Positions 26,801 through 34,847 of a stretch of DNA of 64,000 bases are shown here, in pieces (the stretch's first letter is position 1; each line of letters opens with the position of its first letter). Source of the stretch: Erysipelotrichales bacterium (GTDB taxonomy: Bacteria > Bacillota_I > Bacilli_A > Erysipelotrichales > Erysipelotrichaceae); assembly GCA_910576345.1 (NCBI GenBank), contig CAJTIT010000008.1, forward strand, positions 33,916-97,915. Direction: 5' to 3'. The position numbers and the translations under genes were made by a program. The notes below the pieces were generated by a model, which saw only the letters and a list, made by a program, of their open reading frames with translations, was not told where the DNA came from and ran no database searches.

Positions 26801-28804
26801 TACAACAATTTGAACTGTTTTTGTAAAATCCATTTGATTGGCATCTTTACCAGAAACAGTGATATTGTAAGTTCCTGCATCTAAATCGCTTCCTTTTACT
26901 TTTAAAGTCCCTGTTGTATCGATACTGAAATGTGATTCATCACCACTGGTACCTAATTGAATCGATGCGATAGTAGATGTTGGTTCTCCTACCGGATATT
27001 GTAGTGAAAAGTTACCTATGATTCCATTTACTTTTGTGTAAGAATCTTTATAAACAAGATCTATACTTGATGGTGTAAATACAGCGGTTGGTTCTGGGTT
27101 ATCTGTGACTTCAAACTGATAATCTTGTGTATTTCCATAAGAGTCTTTTACAAGAAATGTATATCTGCCTACATCTAATGTTTCGCCATTATAATCTTTT
27201 GTATTTCCAAATGAATCAGTGATAGTAGCCGTATATTTATTCCAATTGCTTTGTTCTGTAGGAACACTTAAATCAATTATATCGGTTGATTTTATCTTAT
27301 TGCTGGATGTAATAGAGTATTTTTGAAGTTTTGGCTTTGCTTTATATAAATCCACTATGAATTCCTCATTCGTTATCTCGTTAGCAATGATATACTTGCG
27401 ATAAACTCTTTCATTTTCTTTCACATCAATATCAATACTGTTGCTTTTGAAATCAGTACAAACAGTCGCTGTGCTACCTAGTGGATTTTCAACTTCGCAT
27501 GTTGCTGGTGATTGGGATGTAGATATTATATTTAAGGTAACTGAGTCATTATATTTTTCACTGCTTTTATATTGGGTACTGTCTTGTTTGAAACCAGTAA
27601 CAACCAATGGCAATTTAATGTCTTCTTTATTTCTTCCATTCCATATCTCTCCTTTATGATTAAGGATATAGGGAATCTGTCCTTCATAAAGCATTTTTAC
27701 TGCTTTTGTTTCGTCTGTACCATCATAACTCTCAAATGTTACATTTTTTAATTCAGATTTTATATCACTAATTTCTCCCTGATATGCCAAACCATCTATT
27801 AAAATTCCTGTTCTAAGGGTTGCCTTTGTGGATTTACTTACAAAAAAAGTCGGAGAGGACACATTATTTGGATTTACACCATTTTTAAATCCTGAATAAT
27901 GAACTGTTATACCTCCTCTATATTTTTCCCCTATTGCATATAAAATTACATTATCCTCTTCAATTGTAGTAATTCCTAATATTGGAATATCGTTTTGTGA
28001 AATACCACCTATTATATCGACCGCATTTTCAAAAAAACCATTTATGTCAGATAGAGAATTATAAATTTGAACAGGCTCTGTAACTTCATTCATTTCTGTT
28101 CTTCCATCGTATACATAGCCACCCCATCCCCATACTGTTCCGTCATTTTTTAATGCATAAACTGTATTTGGATACACAAAAACTATTTTTTTTACATTAT
28201 CAATAGGAAGTCTAATAAAAGTACTTGAAGATGTCGTCGTGCCATTCCCAAACTGGCCATGTTCATTATCACCACTTGCATATAAACTTCCGTCATTCGT
28301 CAGTAAAAAGCTTACACGATACCCTAGTTCTACTGCCTTGATATTCGCAATACTCGGATTTATAAGTTTAGCATCTGCATATTTTATACCAGAATTATCA
28401 CCATCTCCAAACTTCCCATCACTTGTTCCAGCGATATAAAACTGATCATCCTCTCTTAGTGCCATATATTCATCAGAACATTCACTATACTGTATAGAAG
28501 ATACATACTTTACATTCTCTAATACTTTGCCATTCACATCTCTTGCTAATGACCATTGAGGTGAACCATAACTTCCATCCGTAGCCCCCCTATAAAATAA
28601 GTTCTTATTTTCTGTAACCGCATAAAAACGATAAGCACTAGCTTCGCTATATGCACTATCTACGGCAGGAAATTCAATATCAACCACTTTCTCACCCTCA
28701 TACACCTCAGCCGCTCTCATATATTTAGACGCAGAATTCATAACAGGAACACCAATAAACAATGTAATTAAAAAGCATATAATAACACTTATTGTCTTCT
28801 TCAT
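23873..28804 (-). CDS. Giant cell-surface protein with RCC1-like and MBG/Ig-like domains (1643 aa)
   Basis: Start at 28804 (MKKTISV...) has GGGATGG at normal spacing; the ATG at 28813 is too close to it. An N-terminal signal peptide (VIICFLITLFIGVPVMNSAS) is followed by about 330 residues of RCC1-type beta-propeller repeats (LTNDGSLYASGDNEHGQFGN, ALKNDGTVWGWG), then Ig/cadherin-like modules, MBG-type strands (about 690-905), and from about residue 925 the same C-terminal block as the neighbouring giant: Ig-like domain, acidic helix, PDG repeats, aspartate-rich repeats, NTGD, hydrophobic helix and basic tail. Likely wall- or membrane-anchored. A propeller of this sort often mediates protein or glycan contact. 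Confidence 0.8.
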   Translation of the reverse strand: MKKTISVIICFLITLFIGVPVMNSASKYMRAAEVYEGEKVVDIEFPAVDSAYSEASAYRFYAVTENKNLFYRGATDGSYGSPQWSLARDVNGKVLENVKYVSSIQYSECSDEYMALREDDQFYIAGTSDGKFGDGDNSGIKYADAKLINPSIANIKAVELGYRVSFLLTNDGSLYASGDNEHGQFGNGTTTSSSTFIRLPIDNVKKIVFVYPNTVYALKNDGTVWGWGGYVYDGRTEMNEVTEPVQIYNSLSDINGFFENAVDIIGGISQNDIPILGITTIEEDNVILYAIGEKYRGGITVHYSGFKNGVNPNNVSSPTFFVSKSTKATLRTGILIDGLAYQGEISDIKSELKNVTFESYDGTDETKAVKMLYEGQIPYILNHKGEIWNGRNKEDIKLPLVVTGFKQDSTQYKSSEKYNDSVTLNIISTSQSPATCEVENPLGSTATVCTDFKSNSIDIDVKENERVYRKYIIANEITNEEFIVDLYKAKPKLQKYSITSSNKIKSTDIIDLSVPTEQSNWNKYTATITDSFGNTKDYNGETLDVGRYTFLVKDSYGNTQDYQFEVTDNPEPTAVFTPSSIDLVYKDSYTKVNGIIGNFSLQYPVGEPTSTIASIQLGTSGDESHFSIDTTGTLKVKGSDLDAGTYNITVSGKDANQMDFTKTVQIVVGKANQDNYQITNNANYNFLSNQEIAITTSGNESGENETYSIINGHTVAQISNTNKFKMLSAGTFTLEATVAGNNNYNSKTVTKQITLSQLPTQTNPIKISSGDSMMYGNTYTPTSTGGTGSGNVTWTIENDSGTGASLNNGSIRVTGVGTFTLKVTKAADTNYQSSSDSKVITVKQRKTVVKPKDVTRKVGEAFKDNGVTYNPQPIAGDNLGTPIITSKYPLTQQAGRYTDGIQVTGLTNPNYDFEYQEGTLVINDTTLPNNGSGYYKIEGTKGKNNWYVSDIKISTLNKDGYDLISSDGITFGTTPLIYQTDGDYPITFYLKNSTTGIIAKGINYQVKIDQTPPTVPTLTMNQLNTSRMARLINFLSFGNWMNTGAEVIMSSTDGTSGIDNYSYVETDTKGTSNTKTSTTGKVTYQDDVEIGITAKACDKAGNCSDLSASETLMIDRKGPDITGVKDQSVYKYYYLPRFVKVKDSGSGLSYAEYKKDGTQAGTIQEDVNERIDGVGKYEVNAIDNAGNESTLSFEIVPLPNIDDIDGSDESKDIIDQVKDEYEEVKDHLTDEERKEYEDWIKDAEDKWESERKKVIETDDKTSKVEGQDGTTFDPNLELIVDDITDQPLPPLPKNANVVYDVYLQKGNTKVEPDGSIKVYLPYTDNEDPIIYQIDENGKVTEIKAEKEGNYVTFITDELGKFAISNTAQPNNKDNMCVVGPDGAGNTGDEVCGKPNDKGDQPTKKPDGSVEVPDGGKVEFPNGTEIETPDGAIINPDGSVTLPDGTEYDPDGNIKDDKKVCELDGKDINIDTDGDGLPDLNLDIDHDCIADLNIDTNFDNIPDINIDTKGDGKPDINVDTDGDGKANINIAVVKRWIPNKNCNYNGFAYDTGEGFTPILNIDDDGDGNPDRNIDDDGDGIPDRNVDPDWFDKYGNLTRDPNANIGGANTGDTNEWSMWWMMFICTGIILIYSQTLKHKQKDTFQ
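23943..26024 (-). repeat. 2.1-kb direct repeat, copy 2 (3' part of giant gene 2)
   Basis: Partner of 19705-21786. Differences are scattered single bases, many silent at the protein level, while the DNA upstream in each gene is unrelated or only distantly related. Confidence 0.8.
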
Positions 28805-29106
28805 ATATTCCATCCCTTTCTCATGACTGATTCATCACTTTATTATGGATATAAAAGAAAGAATATCAATCAGTAAACACATTCTTTCATTTATTCGAGC
28901 AGACAATCATACCCGAAATGCATACTATGGACAGAAAACAAAATCAAAAAGTTTCAAACTTTTAAAAAAATCGATATTTTTTATTTTTATAAAAATTTAC
29001 AATAAAAAGTAAATTTTTTCCATATAATCAGAATAATAGAAAACTATGTAAAATTTTTAAATCAGAAAAGGAATTAAAAAGTATGAACTCTTATCAACTC
29101 ATACTT
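28805..29106. other. AT-rich spacer between sigma factor gene and giant gene
   Basis: About 300 bases, the promoter region of the larger giant gene. No recognisable ECF promoter pair or sigma-A promoter stands out. The sigma-gene terminator occupies its right end. Confidence 0.4.
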
Positions 29107-29108
29107 TT
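29075..29108 (-). terminator. Terminator of the sigma factor gene
   Basis: AAAAGTATGA (29077-29086) and TCATACTTTT (29099-29108) form a perfect 10-pair stem starting at the stop codon, with T-rich DNA after it. Confidence 0.65.
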
Positions 29109-30174
29109 ATTCCAATGAAAGAAAATTGTTCTCCCAACCTTTTTCTTTCAACATCCAATAAAACTGATCATCTGCCTGTTTCAATGCTTCATAAATCACT
29201 TTGATTTTTTCTTTTTCTTGTTTACTTCTTTTTTGCATATCTTCTAATGTCATGCCCCAATTCAAACATACATAATATGCTTCCCTAGATGAAGTTATAG
29301 AAATATCATCATACATATAACTGCCAAATGGTCGAAAGCTGCCAATACTTTCTTGTGCTTGTCCATTTAACGGATTACTTTTTGTTTCCTCTTGCATACT
29401 TTCTTCTTGTTTTGTGCGCTCATAATCCTGAACAGCCATCACGGTTCCGGAAACTGCCAAAACACTCAAAGACACTATACAAACCACATTTACGGTTTGT
29501 CCCAACATAAAATTGTGCACCTTCTGTTTTGCCATGGAAAAGATTTTCGCAAAAGAGAAAATGGCAAGACCCGGAAACAAAGCATCCGCATTGAATGAAA
29601 TTTGTCGATGTTCCACTTGCTCAAATTTTGCGATTCGCACTTTCAATTCTTCTTTTGCGCGGCGACATCTAGTTTTCACTGTGCCTAGAGGAAGTTCCAA
29701 TTCTTTTGCGATTTCTTCCAATTTCATCTGACGAAAATATGCCAAAACAATGACTTCCCTGTATTTATCATCCATTTGTAATAAAATCTTTTGTAATACC
29801 TCTTGTTCACTAACATAATTGTTTTCTTCTTTTGGTAACATATAGCGACGTTTTTCTTCATAACTGCGCACAGTTTCCAGCTTGGAAGGATCCACTGCGT
29901 TTTCATTACGGTTACGATAAAATAAATTAACGCATTTTGAATGAATGATTCGACACAGCCAACTGTAGAAATGCTGCGGATTTTGCAGCGTGTGAATCGA
30001 TTTATGCACTTGCAGAAATGTATCCTGCACAACATCCTGCGCATCCGCATGATCATTGGTATAACGATAAGCAATGGCAGTAGCCCTGTCATAGTATATG
30101 TGATAAAGATCGTCAAACGCCGTTTCATCTCCATCCTGCATGCGTTTTACCAATGCAATTTCACTTTCCTGCAT
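29107..30174 (-). CDS. ECF-type sigma factor with fused membrane anchor and outside domain
   Basis: 355 residues, about twice the usual ECF length. Residues 1-100 are region 2 (AIAYRYTNDHADAQDVVQDT with FYSWLCRIIHSK), and about 130-180 are region 4 (REVIVLAYFRQMKLEEIAKE then LPLGTVKTRCRRAKEELK). After a linker there is one transmembrane helix (about 228-246, VNVVCIVSLSVLAVSGTVMA), and the last ~105 residues would lie outside the cell. The gene is upstream of, and on the same strand as, both giant surface protein genes, so it may sense the surface and drive them. No separate anti-sigma gene is adjacent. Confidence 0.8.
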   Translation of the reverse strand: MQESEIALVKRMQDGDETAFDDLYHIYYDRATAIAYRYTNDHADAQDVVQDTFLQVHKSIHTLQNPQHFYSWLCRIIHSKCVNLFYRNRNENAVDPSKLETVRSYEEKRRYMLPKEENNYVSEQEVLQKILLQMDDKYREVIVLAYFRQMKLEEIAKELELPLGTVKTRCRRAKEELKVRIAKFEQVEHRQISFNADALFPGLAIFSFAKIFSMAKQKVHNFMLGQTVNVVCIVSLSVLAVSGTVMAVQDYERTKQEESMQEETKSNPLNGQAQESIGSFRPFGSYMYDDISITSSREAYYVCLNWGMTLEDMQKRSKQEKEKIKVIYEALKQADDQFYWMLKEKGWENNFLSLE

Positions 30175-30573
30175 ATCGATTTCACCTCATTTCTTTCATT
30201 ATTTCACTCCCTCATTTTTCATTATACCAGTTTCAATTTTCATTGTAAATACTTGTATCTTCTCCAAATTTTACCAAAATCATTAAATAAGGCGATAAAT
30301 AGGCCAGTTTTTTGCTTTTAAAACGATTGTATATTTATTTTACATTATTATATGATTTTTGTTTCTTTAAAAAAATAAATGTTTTTTTTGTGATTTTAAA
30401 CTTTAAAACGAACAGTATATATAGGAGGATAAAAAGAATACTTCCAATCGATAGTAAAATACATATACCAATCGCATATAAGTTTCACAATCGTTATTGA
30501 AATTATGAATATGATATGTTACTATCTTGATGAAGGTTCTTACTTCATCCTCCATCAATTAGAGGAGGACAAA
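30175..30573. other. AT-rich divergent spacer
   Basis: Region between the sigma gene (minus) and the Rpn gene (plus). Very A/T-rich; no gene recognised. An in-frame extension of the Rpn frame starts at 30505 but lacks a ribosome site, so it is not used here. Confidence 0.4.
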
Positions 30574-31449
30574 ATGATAAGTACAAAAAATAATGTAAGA
30601 CATATGAAATGTCTGGAAGAATTCACGCTGTTGGATGATATTTTTTTCTTTCGTTGTGCTGATGGCCATCCCGAATTCGTAGCTGAGATTTTAAAGCTTG
30701 TTTTGAGAGAATCACATATTGAAGTATCCAATATGGAACTACAAAAATATATTCAACCTTTTGAAAGACATGGTTACATATTGGATTGTTTTATAAAAAC
30801 CGATGATCAACGTATCATGAATGTGGAAATCCAACAAGATAGCCGCGGCGCAGTCCCAAAACGCGCCCGAGCATATGCAAGTGCATTGGATGTGGAGCAA
30901 TTGGAAAAAGGCACAGATTATCAAGAATTGGTTGAAACGATCTTAATATTTTTCACCAAACATGATAAATTGAAACAAGGATTACCCATCTATCATGTCA
31001 AACGCACCATAGAAGAAACAAATACATATTTTAATGATGGATTGAAAATCATTTATGTGAATTGTTCATTCAAAGGTAGATCACCCTTTGACAAACTCAT
31101 ACATGATATGACATGTCGTGATCCAAAACAGATGCATTATGCGTTTATGAAAGAACGCGCCGGATATTTTAAAAACAATGAAGGAGGTAAAAAACAAATG
31201 TGTGAAGCATTAAGAAAATTGGAAAGAGATAACTATTTGCTTGGTGAAATGTGTGGTATGGAAAAAGGGTTTGAAAAGGGGCGTGAAGAAGGACGTGAAG
31301 AAGGACGCGAAAAAGGGCGCGAAGAAACGAAAATCTCAATCGCCAAATCTTTGATTTTAACAGATGTTCTATCACTGGAAGATATTGCGAAAGCTACAGG
31401 TCTTTCCATAGAAGAAGTTCAAAAACTGAAACAAACAATTTTGAAATAA
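30574..31449 (+). CDS. Rpn-type PD-(D/E)XK nuclease / transposase-like protein
   Basis: 291 residues. ATG 30574 is selected because AGAGGAGG (30561-30568) lies at ideal spacing. The family was first named as putative transposases and is now known to include recombination-promoting nucleases (Rpn). The nuclease core is visible as LDCFIKTDDQRIMNVEIQQD, with the Asp and the Glu-x-Gln of the PD-(D/E)XK fold, followed by RARAYASALDVEQLEKG, and FNDGLKIIYVNC. A charged repeat of EEGREEGREKGRE type near residue 245, low complexity and prone to length change, precedes the C-terminal helix-turn-helix-like LSLEDIAKATGLSIEEVQKL. Present as one complete copy with its own terminator. Confidence 0.8.
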   Translation: MISTKNNVRHMKCLEEFTLLDDIFFFRCADGHPEFVAEILKLVLRESHIEVSNMELQKYIQPFERHGYILDCFIKTDDQRIMNVEIQQDSRGAVPKRARAYASALDVEQLEKGTDYQELVETILIFFTKHDKLKQGLPIYHVKRTIEETNTYFNDGLKIIYVNCSFKGRSPFDKLIHDMTCRDPKQMHYAFMKERAGYFKNNEGGKKQMCEALRKLERDNYLLGEMCGMEKGFEKGREEGREEGREKGREETKISIAKSLILTDVLSLEDIAKATGLSIEEVQKLKQTILK

Positions 31450-31476
31450 ATCAAAAGCATATGCGATTGATAGTAG

Positions 31477-31502
31477 AAGAGCAGGTAATACTGCTCTTTT
31501 CC
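31477..31502 (+). terminator. Terminator after Rpn gene
   Basis: AAGAGCAG (31477-31484) and CTGCTCTT (31491-31498) pair perfectly around a 6-base loop and are followed by TT. Confidence 0.65.
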
Positions 31503-31533
31503 TTGTTTCTATGTTTTTCTAGCCATTCACTCG

Positions 31534-31678
31534 CTACTCTGAAAAATCAATAATCTTAACACCATTCCACATATCATGTCCTTACAACCACCATCTTCGG
31601 ATAAGCATTCGTAATTTTCAATAGTGAACTCGCTTCCCTATTAAAAGTTATTTGTCCCTCTTGCAATCTGAAACTAGA
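31534..31678 (-). pseudogene. C-terminal remnant of an AAA ATPase (DUF4143-type)
   Basis: On the minus strand one frame reads FRLQEGQITFNREASSLLKI then TNAYPKMVVVRT and a stop; the next frame continues HDMWNGVKIIDFSE and a stop at 31534. Joined by one frameshift this is the characteristic end of the ATP-binding proteins whose C-terminal half is DUF4143. The Walker motifs and the rest are gone. No gene is otherwise seen in the ~490-base gap between the Rpn gene and tpiA. Confidence 0.4.
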
Positions 31679-31875
31679 TTATTCTATCTCCCACAATCAA
31701 TATTCTTGAGGGGTAGAATTTTTAGTGATAAACTTATGTTTCCATAAGATTATAAATTCATCGAAATATTGATTTTAAAGCTACTTGTAATATTGAAATC
31801 TACTAAAAACAATATATATAAAAGGACTAATCAAAAACTGGTTATAGACCTGAAAAGTCAATGATCAAAAGCATA

Positions 31876-31911
31876 CAAAAAAACAGGAAAAGACGATTGT
31901 CCCTTCCTGTT
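31876..31911 (-). terminator. Terminator of the pgk-tpiA unit
   Basis: AACAGGAAGGGAC pairs with GTCTTTTCCTGTT over 13 positions (two G-U) with a 4-base loop and then TTTTTTT on the minus strand. Confidence 0.8.
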
Positions 31912-31940
31912 CTAATGTTAATATATGCACGATAACATCA

Positions 31941-32684
31941 TTATTTTGTTTTTTGAATAATGTCTGTAAAGCTGTCTGCTTTTAAGGAGGCGCCGCCAAT
32001 CAACGCTCCATCAATATCAGGTTCAGCCATATATTCCACAATGTTTTCTGGTTTTACAGAACCACCATATTGAACACGCACAGCGTCCGCAGCTTCTTTT
32101 CCATACATTTTTTCAACTTGATCACGAACGATATGGCAACAGTTCTGTGCAATTTCTTTGGATGCGCTTTTACCGGTACCGATAGCCCAGATTGGCTCAT
32201 AGGCAATCACGATATTTTTCACACATTCAGGGCAAAGATCTGCCAAACTTCCGCTCAACTGATCACGAATTACCTTTTCCGATTCCCCTGCATCATATTG
32301 TGCTTCACTTTCTCCAATACAAACGATTGGTGTAATTCCAGCCTTGATCAAACGTTTTGCTTTCTTATTCACTGTTTCATCACTGTCTCCAAACATCTGA
32401 CGACGTTCAGAGTGACCAATAATACAATATTTCACACCGATTTCTTCCAACATTGGTACAGAGACTTCTCCGGTAAATGCACCACTGTCTTCAAAGTGGC
32501 AGTTTTCAGCCGCAACGATCAAATTGTTGGCATTTTTAACGGATTCCTGCAAAGCTAAGAAAGAAGTCGCAATGCCATAAGTTGCATTTTCATGGCAAAC
32601 AGGATCCACTGCTTTGATAAATTCAACCGCTTCTGCGATTGTTTTGTTCATTTTCCAGTTTCCTACAATAATTGGTTTTCTCAT
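31941..32684 (-). CDS. tpiA: Triosephosphate isomerase
   Basis: 247 residues from ATG 32684 (AGGAG 9-13 bases ahead; GTG 32690 is the alternative). Interconverts dihydroxyacetone phosphate and glyceraldehyde 3-phosphate. Signature blocks: VGNWKMN (Lys), IGHSERR (His), IAYEPIWAIGTGKSAS (catalytic Glu), and VQYGGSVKP with IDGALIGGAS (phosphate loop). It follows pgk by 13 bases, forming a two-gene glycolytic unit. Confidence 0.96.
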   Translation of the reverse strand: MRKPIIVGNWKMNKTIAEAVEFIKAVDPVCHENATYGIATSFLALQESVKNANNLIVAAENCHFEDSGAFTGEVSVPMLEEIGVKYCIIGHSERRQMFGDSDETVNKKAKRLIKAGITPIVCIGESEAQYDAGESEKVIRDQLSGSLADLCPECVKNIVIAYEPIWAIGTGKSASKEIAQNCCHIVRDQVEKMYGKEAADAVRVQYGGSVKPENIVEYMAEPDIDGALIGGASLKADSFTDIIQKTK

Positions 32685-32697
32685 GTTCACTTATCTC

Positions 32698-33876
32698 CTA
32701 TTTATCAGAAATAACTGCGATACCTGGCAGTTCTTTACCTTCCATATATTCCAAAGATGCGCCGCCACCAGTAGAAATATGAGAGAATTTCTCTTTGAAT
32801 CCTAACTGGATCGCTGCTGCCGCGCTGTCTCCACCACCGATAACGGTAATCGCATCAGGCAATTCAGAAATTGCTGTACAAACTTCCAATGTTCCGGTCG
32901 CAAATGGTTTCATTTCAAACACACCCATTGGCCCGTTCCAAACCACTGTTTTTGCGCCTTCCAATTCTTTGCGATACAGCTCAATCGATTTTGGTCCAAT
33001 GTCCAATCCCATATAATCATCAGGAATATTGCCATTGTCTGCGATCATTGTATTTGCATCCTCTGCAAATGCATCCGCACAAACATTGTCCACAGGCAAA
33101 ACCAATTTACCTTCTGCTTTTGCCAAATATTCTTTTGCCAATTCCACTTTATCTTCTTCGACCAAAGATTTTCCGATATTGCATCCCTTTGCTTTCAGGA
33201 ATGTATACGCCATTCCTCCACCGATTAACACTTTATCTGCTTTCTTCAACAGATTGTCCACAACTGCGATTTTATCAGATACTTTTGCGCCACCAATAAT
33301 CGCAACAAACGGACGTTTTGGTGTATCAACGGCAGCTCCCAGCATTTCTACTTCTTTTTCTACCAAGAATCCAAGCGCATTTGGAAGAATGGAAGGAATA
33401 CCTGCCGTAGACGCATGCGCACGATGTACGGAACCAAACGCATCTTCCACAAACAGATCGCCCAAAGAAGCCCAGTACTTAGCCAATTCCGGATCATTTT
33501 TGCTTTCGCCTTTTTCATAACGTGTATTTTGCATGACAACAATTTCGCCATCCTGCAAAGCTGCAACGGCATCTTCCAACTCTGCACCTCTTGTAACCGT
33601 AACAAAGGTTACCTTTGTATCAACAAGTTCTGCCAAGCGATCCGCTACACAACGAAGATCATTTTTTGCTTTGTCTTCTTCCGTTTTTACTTTTCCAAGG
33701 TGAGACATCAAAATAATTTTCGCATTGTTTTCTACCAAATATTTGATGGTAGGCAATGCTTGAATGATACGATTGTCATTGGTAATTTTGCCGTCTTTTC
33801 TAGGCACGTTGAAATCGCAGCGCACGATGACACGTTTACCAGCAACATCTAAATCTTTAACCGTTCTTTTTGCCAT
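32698..33876 (-). CDS. pgk: Phosphoglycerate kinase
   Basis: 392 residues from ATG 33876, which has AGGAGGC in front; the frame extends 31 codons upstream but without a ribosome site and through the promoter. Transfers phosphate from 1,3-bisphosphoglycerate to ADP. Signatures: [20 protein letters not shown] at the N terminus, [16 protein letters not shown] segment ([13 protein letters not shown]), the hinge [18 protein letters not shown], and GGGDSAAA with [20 protein letters not shown]. Usual length. Forms a unit with tpiA but not with gapdh, which is elsewhere. Confidence 0.96.
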   Translation of the reverse strand: MAKRTVKDLDVAGKRVIVRCDFNVPRKDGKITNDNRIIQALPTIKYLVENNAKIILMSHLGKVKTEEDKAKNDLRCVADRLAELVDTKVTFVTVTRGAELEDAVAALQDGEIVVMQNTRYEKGESKNDPELAKYWASLGDLFVEDAFGSVHRAHASTAGIPSILPNALGFLVEKEVEMLGAAVDTPKRPFVAIIGGAKVSDKIAVVDNLLKKADKVLIGGGMAYTFLKAKGCNIGKSLVEEDKVELAKEYLAKAEGKLVLPVDNVCADAFAEDANTMIADNGNIPDDYMGLDIGPKSIELYRKELEGAKTVVWNGPMGVFEMKPFATGTLEVCTAISELPDAITVIGGGDSAAAAIQLGFKEKFSHISTGGGASLEYMEGKELPGIAVISDK

Positions 33877-33904
33877 ATTAAAAGCCTCCTTAATAATCGA
33901 TACA

Positions 33905-33933
33905 ATTATAACACTAACACCGTTTTTAGTAAA
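33905..33933 (-). promoter_or_regulatory. Promoter of pgk-tpiA
   Basis: On the minus strand TTTACT and TATAAT are 17 bases apart and the -10 carries the TG extension (TGTTATAAT). About 30 bases separate it from the pgk start, so the pair is transcribed independently of ispE. Confidence 0.6.
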
Positions 33934-34010
33934 TGAAAAAAGCAGAAGAAAAAGGGAAGCCATCCGCATTTGAAAACCTTTGATTACCCTCTTTTTTCTT
34001 TAAAACGAAA

Positions 34011-34847
34011 CTACATTGTTTTTGTTGCGCAAACGAAAGGATAACGATCTTTGAAATGATTTGCAGCTTTTACAACTATCTCATCCTTTTCACAAAGCGC
34101 AAATATCGTTGAGCCGCTTCCACTCATCAGCACAAACGGAAAGCCATAAGCATATAATTCCTTTTTGATTTCCGCCAATTTCGGCATCATTTGAAAGGCG
34201 CTATACTCTAATGTATTTCCCGCATATCGATAGAATGCGTTTCGATCATTACACATGAATGCGTGTAGTGCATTTGCCGTATCAGGATGTGCACATGCAG
34301 AAAAATCCAGCTTATGAAACGCTTCTTTTGTCGATATGCCTTCCTTTGGTTTTATCAACAACACAGAAAAAGAACAATCGGCTGCACAAGGTGTTAAACG
34401 CTCTCCGATTCCTTGTACAAGGGCTAGTTTGTTCAACACACAAAATGGCACATCTGCACCAATTTGTTTTCCAAGCGATGCAAGTTCTTCTAATGTACAA
34501 GGTAGTTCATACTGTTTTTGAAAGTAGCGAAGCACGGCAGCCGCATCCGCACTGCCCCCTGCCAATCCTGCTTCCATAGGAATGCGTTTTTCTAATCTGA
34601 TTTTACAAAAATCTTTCAAATGATAGGTTTCTCTCATAAGTTTCACTGCTTTTACAATCGTGTTATGCTCATCAAAAACAAGATCCTGATTGTTACATGC
34701 ATACTGTTCCTCATCACTTGGTTCGATCCATAACGTATCATGCAGATGAAGCGGCGTCATGATCATATCCATTTCATGATAACCGTCGCTGCGTTTTTTC
34801 ACCACATCCAGACATAAGTTGATTTTTGCATTGGCATGTAATTTCAT
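34011..34847 (-). CDS. ispE: 4-diphosphocytidyl-2-C-methyl-D-erythritol kinase
   Basis: 278 residues. Phosphorylates CDP-methylerythritol in the MEP isoprenoid pathway, needed for the polyprenyl carriers used in wall synthesis. GHMP kinase landmarks: N-terminal AKINLCLDV, the ATP loop PMEAGLAGGSADAAAVL, and the C-terminal FVLMSGSGSTIFAL. Its ATG overlaps the rsmA stop (ATGA). Confidence 0.94.
   Translation of the reverse strand: MKLHANAKINLCLDVVKKRSDGYHEMDMIMTPLHLHDTLWIEPSDEEQYACNNQDLVFDEHNTIVKAVKLMRETYHLKDFCKIRLEKRIPMEAGLAGGSADAAAVLRYFQKQYELPCTLEELASLGKQIGADVPFCVLNKLALVQGIGERLTPCAADCSFSVLLIKPKEGISTKEAFHKLDFSACAHPDTANALHAFMCNDRNAFYRYAGNTLEYSAFQMMPKLAEIKKELYAYGFPFVLMSGSGSTIFALCEKDEIVVKAANHFKDRYPFVCATKTM

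Noticed and set aside
30505..30573. Upstream start of the Rpn gene
   Set aside because: No ribosome site; the next in-frame ATG has AGAGGAGG eight bases before it.
33877..33969. 31-codon upstream extension of pgk
   Set aside because: It covers the promoter and lies upstream of a good AGGAGGC site, and normal Pgk proteins start at [12 protein letters not shown] residues.
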